Part shown: positions 1 to 5,916 of the stretch, piece by piece
How positions within the stretch are numbered: the stretch's first letter is position 1
Layout: the number at the start of each line of letters is the position of its first letter
Source of the DNA: CAYWBI01 sp964456445
GTDB taxonomy: Bacteria > Calditrichota > Calditrichia > Calditrichales > J004
Assembly (NCBI GenBank): GCA_964456445.1
Contig: CAYWBI010000157.1
Location: forward strand, 1 to 8,866
Length of the DNA: 8,866 bases
Direction of reading: 5' to 3'
Position numbers and translations under genes: made by a program
The notes under the pieces: model-generated
The model's input: only the letters and a program-made list of their open reading frames with translations
Databases searched by the model: none
Told to the model about the DNA's origin: nothing

Positions 1-1
1 A

Positions 2-418
2 TTATGGCATAATTACCGGAATTACTTTCCTTCTGTGTTTTCGATATATCTTAAAATCATTATCCAGTGTAAAAATAACACTTTCAGATATTTGTTCGCT
101 CATGCGCACCAAGCATGCATCTGCAAGCGACATTGGAATATCATTATATTTTTTCAATAATGATTTTAATAGGTTGGTTTCGGGTTCAATATTAAATGGG
201 ATTTGAAGTAAATTTCTTTCAATCATTGAAAGTGTATTTTGTACGCCTTTTTCAGAGTTTCTAAGCAAAAAACAAACTTCGGAAAGAACCGGTTCACAAG
301 TAAAAAACGGTGGTTGTAAGCGGGCGAATTGCATTAATGCCCATGCATGATATGTGTCCGATTTATTTAAAAAGGCTACGAGTGGACCGGTATCGACAAT
401 GATCTTTTTGGCTTTCAT
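2..418 (-). CDS. PIN-domain (VapC-like) toxin ribonuclease of a type II toxin-antitoxin pair
   Basis: A complete 138-residue protein, the usual size for a single PIN domain. PIN toxins are Mg-dependent ribonucleases that cut tRNA, rRNA or mRNA; the target here cannot be read from sequence. The acidic residues of the fold are in place: D9 in the first strand (IIVDTGPLVAFL), E47 in EPVLSEVCFLL, D100 in SLADACLV, and D119/D121 in FTLDNDF. All four metal-binding positions are filled, so the enzyme looks intact. Its ATG (416-418) overlaps the TGA of the antitoxin gene upstream (415-417) as ATGA, so the two are probably translationally coupled, antitoxin first. The stop codon lies at 2-4. The gene looks more AT-rich than the pur/mre genes to the right, as is common for horizontally moving toxin-antitoxin pairs. 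The PIN assignment is firm; the toxin role is inferred from the partner. Confidence 0.88.
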   Translation of the reverse strand: MKAKKIIVDTGPLVAFLNKSDTYHAWALMQFARLQPPFFTCEPVLSEVCFLLRNSEKGVQNTLSMIERNLLQIPFNIEPETNLLKSLLKKYNDIPMSLADACLVRMSEQISESVIFTLDNDFKIYRKHRRKVIPVIMP

Positions 419-654
419 TGCCCGTATCCGCTAAGATGGTCCTTATTTACGGAAAGGTCATGTTTTTCACTCACGCTACCGGCTAAATCTTTTGCTAAAT
501 CATAGAATGAACCTTGCCTGTCAAGGTCATCCTTGTCAAAATAATCCAATAATGCATTTCTTACTATTTCAGACTTGCTTAAACCTTTGCGTTTTGAATA
601 CGTGTTTAGTTTCTCTTTTATACCCTCGGATATTTTCAAAGTTAATGTATCCAC
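415..654 (-). CDS. Ribbon-helix-helix (CopG/Arc-type) antitoxin
   Basis: Read from a GTG at 654 this is a 79-residue protein. Its N-terminus (VDTLTLKISEGIKEKLNTYSK, then RKGLSKSEIVRNALLDYF) is a ribbon-helix-helix DNA-binding domain: a short strand with alternating residues, helix A, then the GLSKSEIVR turn into helix B. The tail (DLAKDLAGSVSEK..) is polar and probably wraps the toxin. The frame stays open to an ATG at 696, giving 93 residues, but those 14 extra residues are not typical of the family. AGGAG (minus strand, 661-665) sits 6 nt before the GTG, so I prefer the shorter form. RHH antitoxins neutralise the PIN partner and repress their own promoter. The gene is upstream of the toxin with an ATGA overlap, the standard order. 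Which RHH subfamily it belongs to is not certain. Confidence 0.85.
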   Translation of the reverse strand: MDTLTLKISEGIKEKLNTYSKRKGLSKSEIVRNALLDYFDKDDLDRQGSFYDLAKDLAGSVSEKHDLSVNKDHLSGYGQ

Positions 655-660
655 TTTCTT

Positions 661-665
661 CTCCT
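661..665 (-). promoter_or_regulatory. Ribosome binding site that selects the GTG start of the antitoxin
   Basis: AGGAG on the minus strand, 6 nt upstream of the GTG at 654 and inside the longer reading frame that begins at 696. It is the main reason for choosing the 79-residue antitoxin. Confidence 0.6.
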
Positions 666-696
666 GTGTTACATGATTGACACAAAAGTAATACAC
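665..696. promoter_or_regulatory. Possible operator/promoter of the toxin-antitoxin operon
   Basis: Just upstream of the antitoxin start lie two overlapping inverted repeats: TGTGT (665-669) with ACACA (680-684), and GTGTTAC (666-672) with GTAATACAC (688-696, imperfect). RHH antitoxins bind short inverted or direct repeats here to repress their own operon. On the minus strand the segment also contains TACTTTTG, which matches the TAnnTTTG -7 element of Bacteroidota promoters, but I see no matching -33 element. The assignment rests on position and weak symmetry only. Confidence 0.25.
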
Positions 697-821
697 GGCG
701 TGGAAGAAGTAAATACTTTTTCGATTTATTTTTGGTTACTGTTCAAAGTTTTGCTAATAATTTGGCGCTACTGGGAGTCTTGTGGAAATATGGTGTATTT
801 TTTAGAATATTTTAGGAAAAG

Positions 822-1012
822 TTGAGCCCAATCTAAAAAGCCCTAAAGGGCTTAATGATGAGAGGGGCAACTTTACCCCCGCCATAAATGGCAGGGTTAG
901 TCAACTGTTTTTAATAAAGTTACATACTTTGACCAACCCCATCCTTTAGGATGGGGAAAACACGGCCCACCCCTAATTTGGGGCTTTAGACCCCTTTTTA
1001 GACCAGACTCAA
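822..1012 (-). repeat. Quasi-palindromic, hairpin-rich element, copy 1 (REP/BIME- or MITE-like, or structured RNA)
   Basis: The ends are 19-nt inverted repeats: 822-840 and the reverse complement of 994-1012, which share TTGAG and TCTAAAAAG and differ only by four transitions between them. Inside are four hairpins: 838-853 (stem AAGCCC, loop TAAA), 881-892 (GCCA, loop TAAA, extendable to 877-896), 937-956 (CCCCATCC, loop TTTA) and 980-994 (GGGG/CCCC, with a bulged A). A central helix pairs 894-904 with 929-939. On the minus strand every mismatch in the end, central and extended helices becomes a G-T/G-U wobble. Two hairpins on each side of a central helix resemble an inverted pair of REP sequences as mobilised by Y1 (RAYT) transposases. 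That identity is inference; no transposase is present. Confidence 0.6.
833..853 (-). terminator. Terminator-like hairpin at the left end of the repeat unit, minus strand
   Basis: Read leftward, AAGCCC-TTTA-GGGCTT runs into a T-rich tail (TTTTTAG), a weak intrinsic-terminator form upstream of the leftward toxin-antitoxin operon. The same signal occurs in copy 2 at 1098-1118. The T-tract is also the 3' arm of the element's outer helix, so the two structures cannot both form fully. Confidence 0.3.
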
Positions 1013-1086
1013 GTTTTGCTAATAATTTGGCGCTACTGGGAGTCTTGTGGAAATATGGTGTATTTTTTAGAATATTTTAGGAAAAG

Positions 1087-1275
1087 TTGAGCCCAATCTA
1101 AAAAGCCCTAAAGGGCTTAATGATGAGAGGGGCAACTTTACCCCCGCCATAAATGGCAGGGTTAGTCAACTGTTTTTAATAAAGTTACATACTTTGACCA
1201 ACCCCATCCTTTAGGATGGGGAAAACACGCCCCCCCATAATTTGGGGCTTTAGCCCCTTTTTAGACCAGACTCAA
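1087..1275 (-). repeat. Quasi-palindromic, hairpin-rich element, copy 2
   Basis: Same structure as copy 1, two bases shorter. Hairpins lie at 1103-1118, 1146-1157, 1202-1221 and 1244-1257. The last is better formed than in copy 1: a perfect GGGGC/GCCCC stem with a TTTA loop, because the bulged A is absent. The inverted ends are 1087-1105 and 1257-1275. Confidence 0.6.
1244..1262 (+). terminator. Terminator-like hairpin at the right end of repeat copy 2
   Basis: A perfect five-base-pair GC stem (GGGGC/GCCCC) with loop TTTA is followed at once by TTTTT, the form of a rho-independent terminator for rightward transcription. The copy 1 equivalent (980-999) has an extra A in the stem. The stem is short and no rightward gene lies upstream in the window, so it may only be part of the repeat fold. 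Confidence 0.3.
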
Positions 1276-1289
1276 AGTTATAAAATCAA

Positions 1290-1309
1290 CCCACAGATTT
1301 ATCTGTGGG
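1290..1309. repeat. Extra hairpin with the same TTTA loop, outside the tandem unit
   Basis: CCCACAGA (1290-1297), loop TTTA (1298-1301), TCTGTGGG (1302-1309): a perfect eight-pair stem with the loop found in the repeat units but a different stem. On the minus strand the stem ends in GGGTTGA, resembling the GGGGTTGGT that follows the 8-bp hairpin inside each unit. It may be the remnant of a third element. No clear T-tract follows on either strand. Confidence 0.6.
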
Positions 1310-1629
1310 CTGCCTCTCGTCTGTAAAACCTGGAACTATATTTCGGAAAAACAATGTTTACCCACAAGAATCGCAGTAGAACCAATAATTTAAGGCCTGA
1401 CAGATTTTAGTGTAAACGCTTTTTGCACGTTGCAGGAATATTAACCTTTTGCGAATGGAATGCGGAGAAGTAGCTACGGATTCGTAAGAAGTGAGCGGCG
1501 CCCTTAGCGCTGCTAAACGTTCCCGAAATCTATAATCCGCCAATGTGCGGGTTTTTAAGTTGCAGTTTGATCATCCTTAAGAAGAGGGATATGGTGATTT
1601 AAGCGTTTTATCTTATTGTTTTTTCCCTT
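1310..1629. other. Non-coding stretch between the repeats and the purN promoter
   Basis: I see no supported gene in these 320 bp. A 61-codon minus-strand frame (1358-1543) begins with TTG, has no SD and resembles no family I know. A hairpin lies at 1494-1514 (AGCGGCGC paired with GCGCTGCT, one G-T pair, loop CCTTA). An 8-bp palindrome, GTAGCTAC, lies around 1470-1477. The stretch may be decayed mobile DNA, but nothing in it proves that. Confidence 0.4.
1536..1556 (+). terminator. Weak terminator-like hairpin upstream of the purN promoter
   Basis: CCGC (1537-1540) pairs with GCGG (1547-1550), with a flanking T-G pair and a six-base loop, followed by TTTTT. It would stop rightward read-through before the purN promoter. 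The stem is short and confidence is low. Confidence 0.25.
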
Positions 1630-1658
1630 TTGCTAAAATCGCCTATTTATGCTATATT
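1630..1658 (+). promoter_or_regulatory. Probable sigma70-type promoter of the purN-purH-mre operon
   Basis: TTGCTA (1630-1635) and TATATT (1653-1658) are separated by exactly 17 bp, matching the -35 and -10 consensus at 4/6 and 5/6 positions. Transcription would start near 1665, giving a leader of only about 20 nt before the purN ATG at 1686. That is too short for a purine riboswitch, and none is visible. No other promoter candidate of this quality was seen upstream of purN. Confidence 0.55.
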
Positions 1659-1685
1659 TCTGCTTTTCGTTTGGAAATGTTAAAG

Positions 1686-2309
1686 ATGACCAATATCGCT
1701 GTTTTTGCCAGTGGCCGGGGCACAAATTTTAAAAATTTGATCGACGCACAAAACAGCGGATTTTTACCGGGAAAAATAGCGCTGCTTGTAGCTGCAAAAG
1801 AGGGGATCGGCGCCATCGAAACCGCACGAACATACCAGGTTCCTTATCATGTTTATGAGGGAAACAAAGCGCCAACAAGTCAAACGTCACTTATCCCCGT
1901 TTTAAACACGTTTCAAATCGATTTCATCGCCCTGGCCGGTTGGTTAAAATATATCCGGGCCGATCTGCTTGCGCTTTATAAACAGCGGATCGTCAATATT
2001 CATCCCGCTTTATTACCCTTTTTTGGCGGCAGCGGCATGTATGGAATGAATGTGCACCGCGCGGTATGGGCAAGTGGTATGCAGGTAAGCGGGGCCACGG
2101 TCCATTTTGTGGATGAACAATATGATCACGGCGTTATCATCCAGCAGCAGGCGATCCATCTGGAACCTATGGATTCTCCGGAGAGGATAGCCGAAAAAGT
2201 CTTAAAAGTGGAACATGCCATTTATCCTCGGGCGATAAAAATGGTATTAAACGGAAATTATGAAATTTCGGGGAACCGGTTTATCCCGGGCCCGTTGGAG
2301 ACAGAATGA
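1686..2309 (+). CDS. purN: Phosphoribosylglycinamide formyltransferase (GART)
   Basis: 207 residues, normal for PurN. It transfers a formyl group from 10-formyltetrahydrofolate to GAR, the third step of de novo purine synthesis, in the cytoplasm. From the ATG at 1686: the phosphate-binding loop SGRGTNF is at 9-15, the folate-site segment DFIALAGWLKYI at 79-90, and the catalytic triad is N104 and H106 in VNIHPALLP plus D147 in DEQYDHGVII. The loop after HPALLP reads FFGGSGMYG instead of the enterobacterial SFPGLHTH; I know this form from Bacteroidota. Earlier in-frame starts exist (TTG 1671, ATG 1677), but the family N-terminus begins at MTNIAVFASG. The SD is weak (GGA 10 nt upstream). The TGA overlaps the purH ATG (ATGA), so the pair is probably coupled. 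Confidence 0.93.
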   Translation: MTNIAVFASGRGTNFKNLIDAQNSGFLPGKIALLVAAKEGIGAIETARTYQVPYHVYEGNKAPTSQTSLIPVLNTFQIDFIALAGWLKYIRADLLALYKQRIVNIHPALLPFFGGSGMYGMNVHRAVWASGMQVSGATVHFVDEQYDHGVIIQQQAIHLEPMDSPERIAEKVLKVEHAIYPRAIKMVLNGNYEISGNRFIPGPLETE

Positions 2310-3841
2310 AAATTAAACGCGCTTTGCTTAGCGTTTACGATAAAAGCAAATTGGTGGAGCTGGGCCGGTTCTTATCCAAAAACAATATAGAGCTGATTTC
2401 TTCGGGCGGCACGGCACGCTTGCTGAAAAACGAAGGCATTACCGTTACACCGGTAAGCGAGATAACCGGTTTCCCGGAAATGCTGGATGGCAGGGTCAAA
2501 ACTCTACACCCCTTTATCCATGGTGGGATTCTGGCACAACGCACACCGGAGCATTTGGCACAACTTGCCGGGCAGAATATAATGCCCATCGACCTTGTTG
2601 TGGTCAACCTGTACCCCTTCGAGCAAACCATCGCCCGGTCCGGCGTTACCCGCGAAGAGGCCATTGAGCAAATTGATATCGGCGGCCCTACCCTGCTCCG
2701 CTCCGCCGCCAAAAACCACCAATATGTTACGGTTCTTTCATCTCCGGATGATTATGAAGAATTTATGAATGAGTACCGTGTGAACAATGGCGAAATCCCG
2801 GCCCAATTTGCGACGCGGGCCGCTCAGAAGGTTTTTGCCCTTACCTCAAAATATGATGCTGCCATAGCTACCTATCTGGGCGCCGGGAAGAATCTTCCGG
2901 AAACTTTTATGCTGCAGGGCGCAAAAAAACAAACCTTGCGTTACGGGGAAAATCATCATCAAAAAGCGGCTCTGTACCAGAACCCGGGGGATAAACTGCT
3001 TGGCGGACTTAAGCAATTGCATGGCAAACAACTTAGTTTTAACAACATTATGGACCTCCAGTCGGCGCTGGCCTTAACCCGCGAGTTTGCCCAACCGGCC
3101 TGTACGATAATAAAACATAACAACCCCTGCGGCGTCGGTGTTGGAGATAATTTGCTCCAGGCACACAGCCGCGCGCGTTCGACCGATGAACAATCCGCTT
3201 TTGGCAGCATCATCACCTTTAACGGTCTGGTGGATATCACCCTTGCCGAAGCTTTGGCGCCGTTTTTTACCGAATGTATCATCGCCCCCGAATTTAGCCC
3301 ACACGCGCTGGAACGTTTGCAAAAGAAAAAAAATCTTCGTTTGCTGACCTTTGACCCGGCGGACTTCAAAACACCGGAAGTGGATATAAAATGTGTAAGC
3401 GGGGGATTTTTAGTGCAGGAAGGCAACACATCCTTATTAAACGAGGCACAACTTAAAATTGCCACAAAACGTCCGCCAACGGTGGATGAAAGGAGCGCCC
3501 TTGAATTCGCCTGGAAGATCGTTAAACATGTAAAGTCCAATGCCATTGTATTTTGCAATTCCACACAAACCCTGGGGATCGGCGCGGGCCAGATGTCCCG
3601 GGTGGACGCAACCAGCGTTGCCGTACAAAAGGCAAAGAATGCGGGTCTTTCGCTTAAAGGATCGGCAGTTGCCTCCGACGCATTTTTTCCATTTAAGGAC
3701 AGCATCGAAACCCTGGGGGCCGCCGGTGCAAGCGCCGTCATCCAGCCCGGTGGTTCGATTCGTGATGATGAAGTTATTGAAGCAGCAAATACAGCCGGCA
3801 TCAGTATGTTGTTTACCGGTATCAGACATTTTAAACACTAA
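2306..3841 (+). CDS. purH: Bifunctional AICAR formyltransferase / IMP cyclohydrolase
   Basis: 511 residues, full length for PurH. It catalyses the last two steps to IMP: formylation of AICAR, then ring closure of FAICAR. The N-terminal MGS-like cyclohydrolase domain (about 1-195) shows ALLSVYDK, SSGGTA (32-37), GRVKTLHP (62-69, K65) and IDIGGPTLLRSAAKN. The C-terminal transformylase domain shows LRYGENHHQ, the catalytic pair K270-H271 in IIKHNNPCGVG, KSNAIVFCN, and the closing QPGGSIRDDEVIEAAN and FTGIRHFKH. Position 70 is F where many homologues have K or A (HPKIHGG); this is not expected to affect catalysis. GGAG lies 5 nt before the ATG, inside the end of purN. mreB starts 15 bp after the stop, and purH-mreB adjacency is common in Bacteroidota. 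Confidence 0.97.
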   Translation: MKIKRALLSVYDKSKLVELGRFLSKNNIELISSGGTARLLKNEGITVTPVSEITGFPEMLDGRVKTLHPFIHGGILAQRTPEHLAQLAGQNIMPIDLVVVNLYPFEQTIARSGVTREEAIEQIDIGGPTLLRSAAKNHQYVTVLSSPDDYEEFMNEYRVNNGEIPAQFATRAAQKVFALTSKYDAAIATYLGAGKNLPETFMLQGAKKQTLRYGENHHQKAALYQNPGDKLLGGLKQLHGKQLSFNNIMDLQSALALTREFAQPACTIIKHNNPCGVGVGDNLLQAHSRARSTDEQSAFGSIITFNGLVDITLAEALAPFFTECIIAPEFSPHALERLQKKKNLRLLTFDPADFKTPEVDIKCVSGGFLVQEGNTSLLNEAQLKIATKRPPTVDERSALEFAWKIVKHVKSNAIVFCNSTQTLGIGAGQMSRVDATSVAVQKAKNAGLSLKGSAVASDAFFPFKDSIETLGAAGASAVIQPGGSIRDDEVIEAANTAGISMLFTGIRHFKH

Positions 3842-3856
3842 CACCTGGAGCATCCG

Positions 3857-4891
3857 ATGGGATTTTCTTTTTTAAATTTTTTCTCTTCTAATATTGGGAT
3901 TGATCTTGGCACCGCCAACACCCTGCTTTATGTAAAAGGCAAAGGCATCATAGTTGATGAACCATCAATCATCGCCCTTGAAGAAGGTACGGACAAGGTG
4001 GTCGCGGTCGGTAACGAAGCCCGTCAGATGCTGGGGCGTACACACAACAGTATCAACACTATCCGCCCGTTAAAAGATGGCGTGATCGCCGACTTTGAGG
4101 CCACGGAGATAATGATCCGTGAATTTGTTAAAAAGGCCAATATTAACCGAATGATGATCGGGAAAATTGTAATCTGCGTCCCTTCGGGCATCACGGAGGT
4201 CGAAAAGCGGGCGGTCCGTGATTCCGCCGAGCGTGCCGGCGCACGGGAAGCCGATCTGGTAGCGGAAGCCATGGCAGCCGCCATTGGGGTTGGTTTGGAG
4301 ATAAGCGAACCCATGGGCAACATGGTTGTGGATATTGGCGGCGGAACATCCGAAATTGCCGTTATCTCTTTAAACGGTATCGTACATTTTAACTCAATCC
4401 GTGTCGGCGGCGATGAGATGAATTTATCAATCGTACAGTTTTTTAAACGCAATCATAATTTATTGATTGGTGAAAAAACAGCAGAAAACATAAAATGTGA
4501 AATTGGATCCGCAGATGTGCTTGAAGAAGAACTCGAGAAGGATGTTAAAGGTCGGGATCTTTTAGATGGTATCCCCAAAACTATAAAAATCAGTTCCAAG
4601 GAAATCCGTAACGCACTTAACGATCCCATAGCCCAAATCATCGAAGCAATCAAAATGTCTTTAGAACGTACCCCACCGGAACTGGCGGCAGATATTCTTG
4701 ACCGCGGCATTATTCTTACCGGAGGCGGAGCACTGTTACGGAATCTGGATGTCCGTATTCGCAAGGAAACAAATATGGCCATACTTGTTGCCGATGACCC
4801 TTTAACCTGTGTCGTTCGCGGCTGTGGGAAGATATTGGAAAATCCTGAAAAATACCAAAAAGTATTGGTAAAAAACCGTAAACCCATGTAA
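3857..4891 (+). CDS. mreB: Rod shape-determining actin homologue MreB
   Basis: 344 residues, the usual MreB length. It forms membrane-bound antiparallel filaments that steer the elongasome around the cell. The actin-fold nucleotide site is complete: phosphate-1 IDLGTANTLLY (15-25, D16), phosphate-2 VVDIGGGTSE (157-166, D159), and adenosine motif ILTGGGALLRNLD (G289-G291). FKRNHNLLIGEKTAENIKCEIGSA is typical of MreB and separates it from DnaK, ParM and FtsA. The N-terminus (MGFSFLNFF) is a likely membrane-anchoring amphipathic segment. GGAG (3847-3850) is 6 nt upstream of the ATG. Only 15 bp separate it from purH, so it is probably co-transcribed from the purN promoter; an unusually long 215-bp gap follows it. 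Confidence 0.97.
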   Translation: MGFSFLNFFSSNIGIDLGTANTLLYVKGKGIIVDEPSIIALEEGTDKVVAVGNEARQMLGRTHNSINTIRPLKDGVIADFEATEIMIREFVKKANINRMMIGKIVICVPSGITEVEKRAVRDSAERAGAREADLVAEAMAAAIGVGLEISEPMGNMVVDIGGGTSEIAVISLNGIVHFNSIRVGGDEMNLSIVQFFKRNHNLLIGEKTAENIKCEIGSADVLEEELEKDVKGRDLLDGIPKTIKISSKEIRNALNDPIAQIIEAIKMSLERTPPELAADILDRGIILTGGGALLRNLDVRIRKETNMAILVADDPLTCVVRGCGKILENPEKYQKVLVKNRKPM

Positions 4892-5106
4892 AACGGGGGA
4901 ATATACATTTGTAGCGATATTTTTATTTTGAACCAAAATTATTGTTTATCCTTTACCGGATTGAATAAAGAACGATGAAGTATCCATGGACTACGGGGCT
5001 ATCTTCGCAACACTTTTCGATGGCGGACACCCGGAATAAGGTTCCATTGCTTTTATAAATTATGTAAGTGTAAAAATGCACTGTTTAACTCAAAGCGTTT
5101 CATGAT
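4892..5106 (+). other. Intergenic gap between mreB and mreC
   Basis: 215 bp, the only sizeable gap in the operon. The first 70 bp are AT-rich and could hold a promoter, but I find no good -35/-10 pair. Two overlapping small frames occur: ATG 4975 to TAA 5058 (27 codons, MKYPWTTGLSSQHF...) with a purine-rich AATAAAGAACG before it, and ATG 4986 (17 codons, MDYGAIFATLFDGGHPE). Neither has homology I recognise. No strong hairpin or terminator follows mreB, so mreB and mreC may still share a transcript. Confidence 0.4.
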
Positions 5107-5910
5107 ATGCTGACCTTTTTAAACATCATCGCCCGTTTTCGCGAAGCGTTTTTGCTACTTGTGTATATTCTTTTTTCTTTTGTTTTTATGACCACAAGTG
5201 ACAGCGCTATAACCGAGGGGCTCCGTTCAAGTGCCGCACACACAATCGGCAACATAGAAACCGTTTTTGTTTCGCTACACAATTACTTTGAACTTGAAGG
5301 AAAAAACACCCGGTTACGTCAGGAAAATACACGTCTTTCCTACGAAAATTTCAATCTGCGTGACGCACTTCTGGAAAATATCCGCCTGCGAAAATTGCTG
5401 GATTTCAAATATCAGCAAAAATATAAACTTGTCCCGGCCAGGGTTATCGGGTTCAGCCCACAATCATTGATCAGTGGCTTACTCCTGTCATCGGAAAGTA
5501 TTACGCCCGCAATGAAAAACACCGCCGTAATGACCGCTGAAGGACTTGTCGGAAAGATCGTCGATATTTCAGGCAAATTTGCCATCTGCCAAATTATGCA
5601 GGACCCAAATATCCGGGTGAGCGCACGCGTTCAACGCAACCGGGAACTTGGCATAATAAAGTGGGACGGAAGCAACGGGTTTTTATTGGATCAAATCCCA
5701 AATACAATTGATATAAGAGTAGGCGATGTAATTTTTACCTCCGGTTATAGTCAAATTTATCCGGCGCATATTAAGATTGGCATTGTATCACATATTGAAA
5801 TAAACAATCAATTTTTGTTTCAAAAAATAAATGTAATACCGGCCGTTAATTTTAAACGATTGGAAGAGGTTCTTATATATTTACCGCAAAACACGGTTAA
5901 AACCCAATAG
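5107..5910 (+). CDS. mreC: Rod shape-determining protein MreC
   Basis: 267 residues, within the MreC range. It is a bitopic inner-membrane protein whose periplasmic part binds PBP2 and activates PBP2-RodA. In order: a short cytoplasmic N-terminus, one membrane helix (about 14-30, AFLLLVYILFSFVFM), a coiled coil (about 60-98) with leucines at exact heptad spacing (L63, L70, L77, L84, L98, with N91 at the gap), then the beta-rich MreC domain with LVGKIVDISGKFAICQIMQDPNIR.., ELGIIKWDG and RVGDVIFTSGYSQIYPAHIKIGIV. No Met upstream is in frame (stop at 5086-5088), so the start is 5107. No SD is visible, unlike mreB and mreD. mreD begins 6 bp after its TAG. Confidence 0.93.
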   Translation: MLTFLNIIARFREAFLLLVYILFSFVFMTTSDSAITEGLRSSAAHTIGNIETVFVSLHNYFELEGKNTRLRQENTRLSYENFNLRDALLENIRLRKLLDFKYQQKYKLVPARVIGFSPQSLISGLLLSSESITPAMKNTAVMTAEGLVGKIVDISGKFAICQIMQDPNIRVSARVQRNRELGIIKWDGSNGFLLDQIPNTIDIRVGDVIFTSGYSQIYPAHIKIGIVSHIEINNQFLFQKINVIPAVNFKRLEEVLIYLPQNTVKTQ

Positions 5911-5916
5911 GATGTG

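Larger units (their letters stand above)
746..1273. repeat. Two-copy tandem repeat, unit 265 bp (746-1010) and 263 bp (1011-1273)
   Basis: The second copy repeats the first with an offset of 265 bp. The first 219 bp (746-964 against 1011-1229) are identical base for base. All differences, two substitutions and two single-base deletions by my alignment, fall in the C/G-rich stretch 965-990, after which identity resumes. The outer edges carry the same 8-mer TCAAAGTT (743-750 and 1272-1279), while the junction reads TCAAGTT, one A shorter. This suggests duplication through the short direct repeat, or a target-site duplication around the whole insert. Each unit is about 75 bp of plain AT-rich sequence followed by a quasi-palindrome of about 190 bp. 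No coding region is supported inside. Confidence 0.95.

Noticed and set aside
747..815. Open frame reading SFANNLALLGVLWKYGVFFRIF and then a stop, repeated in the second unit
   Set aside because: Only 22 codons with no start codon or SD. It lies in the plain part of the tandem repeat and could be a gene-end remnant, but nothing supports translation.
864..879. Additional hairpin GGGG...CCCC with loop CAACTTTA
   Set aside because: Only four pairs with an eight-base loop. Its 3' arm is better used in the extended hairpin 877-896.
746..1309. CRISPR array
   Set aside because: Only two long head-to-tail copies, no short regular repeats with unique spacers, and no cas genes in the window.
1358..1543. 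61-codon minus-strand frame between the repeats and purN
   Set aside because: It starts with TTG, has no SD, contains a hairpin (1494-1514), and its translation resembles no family I know. Decayed or chance frame.
1659..1685. Purine riboswitch upstream of purN
   Set aside because: The predicted leader is only about 20 nt, and no purine-aptamer helices or conserved core are visible upstream.
2959..3801. 280-codon frame on the minus strand inside purH
   Set aside because: It is antisense to a complete, motif-confirmed purH. The translation is low-complexity (S/A/R-rich) without domain motifs; a shadow frame.
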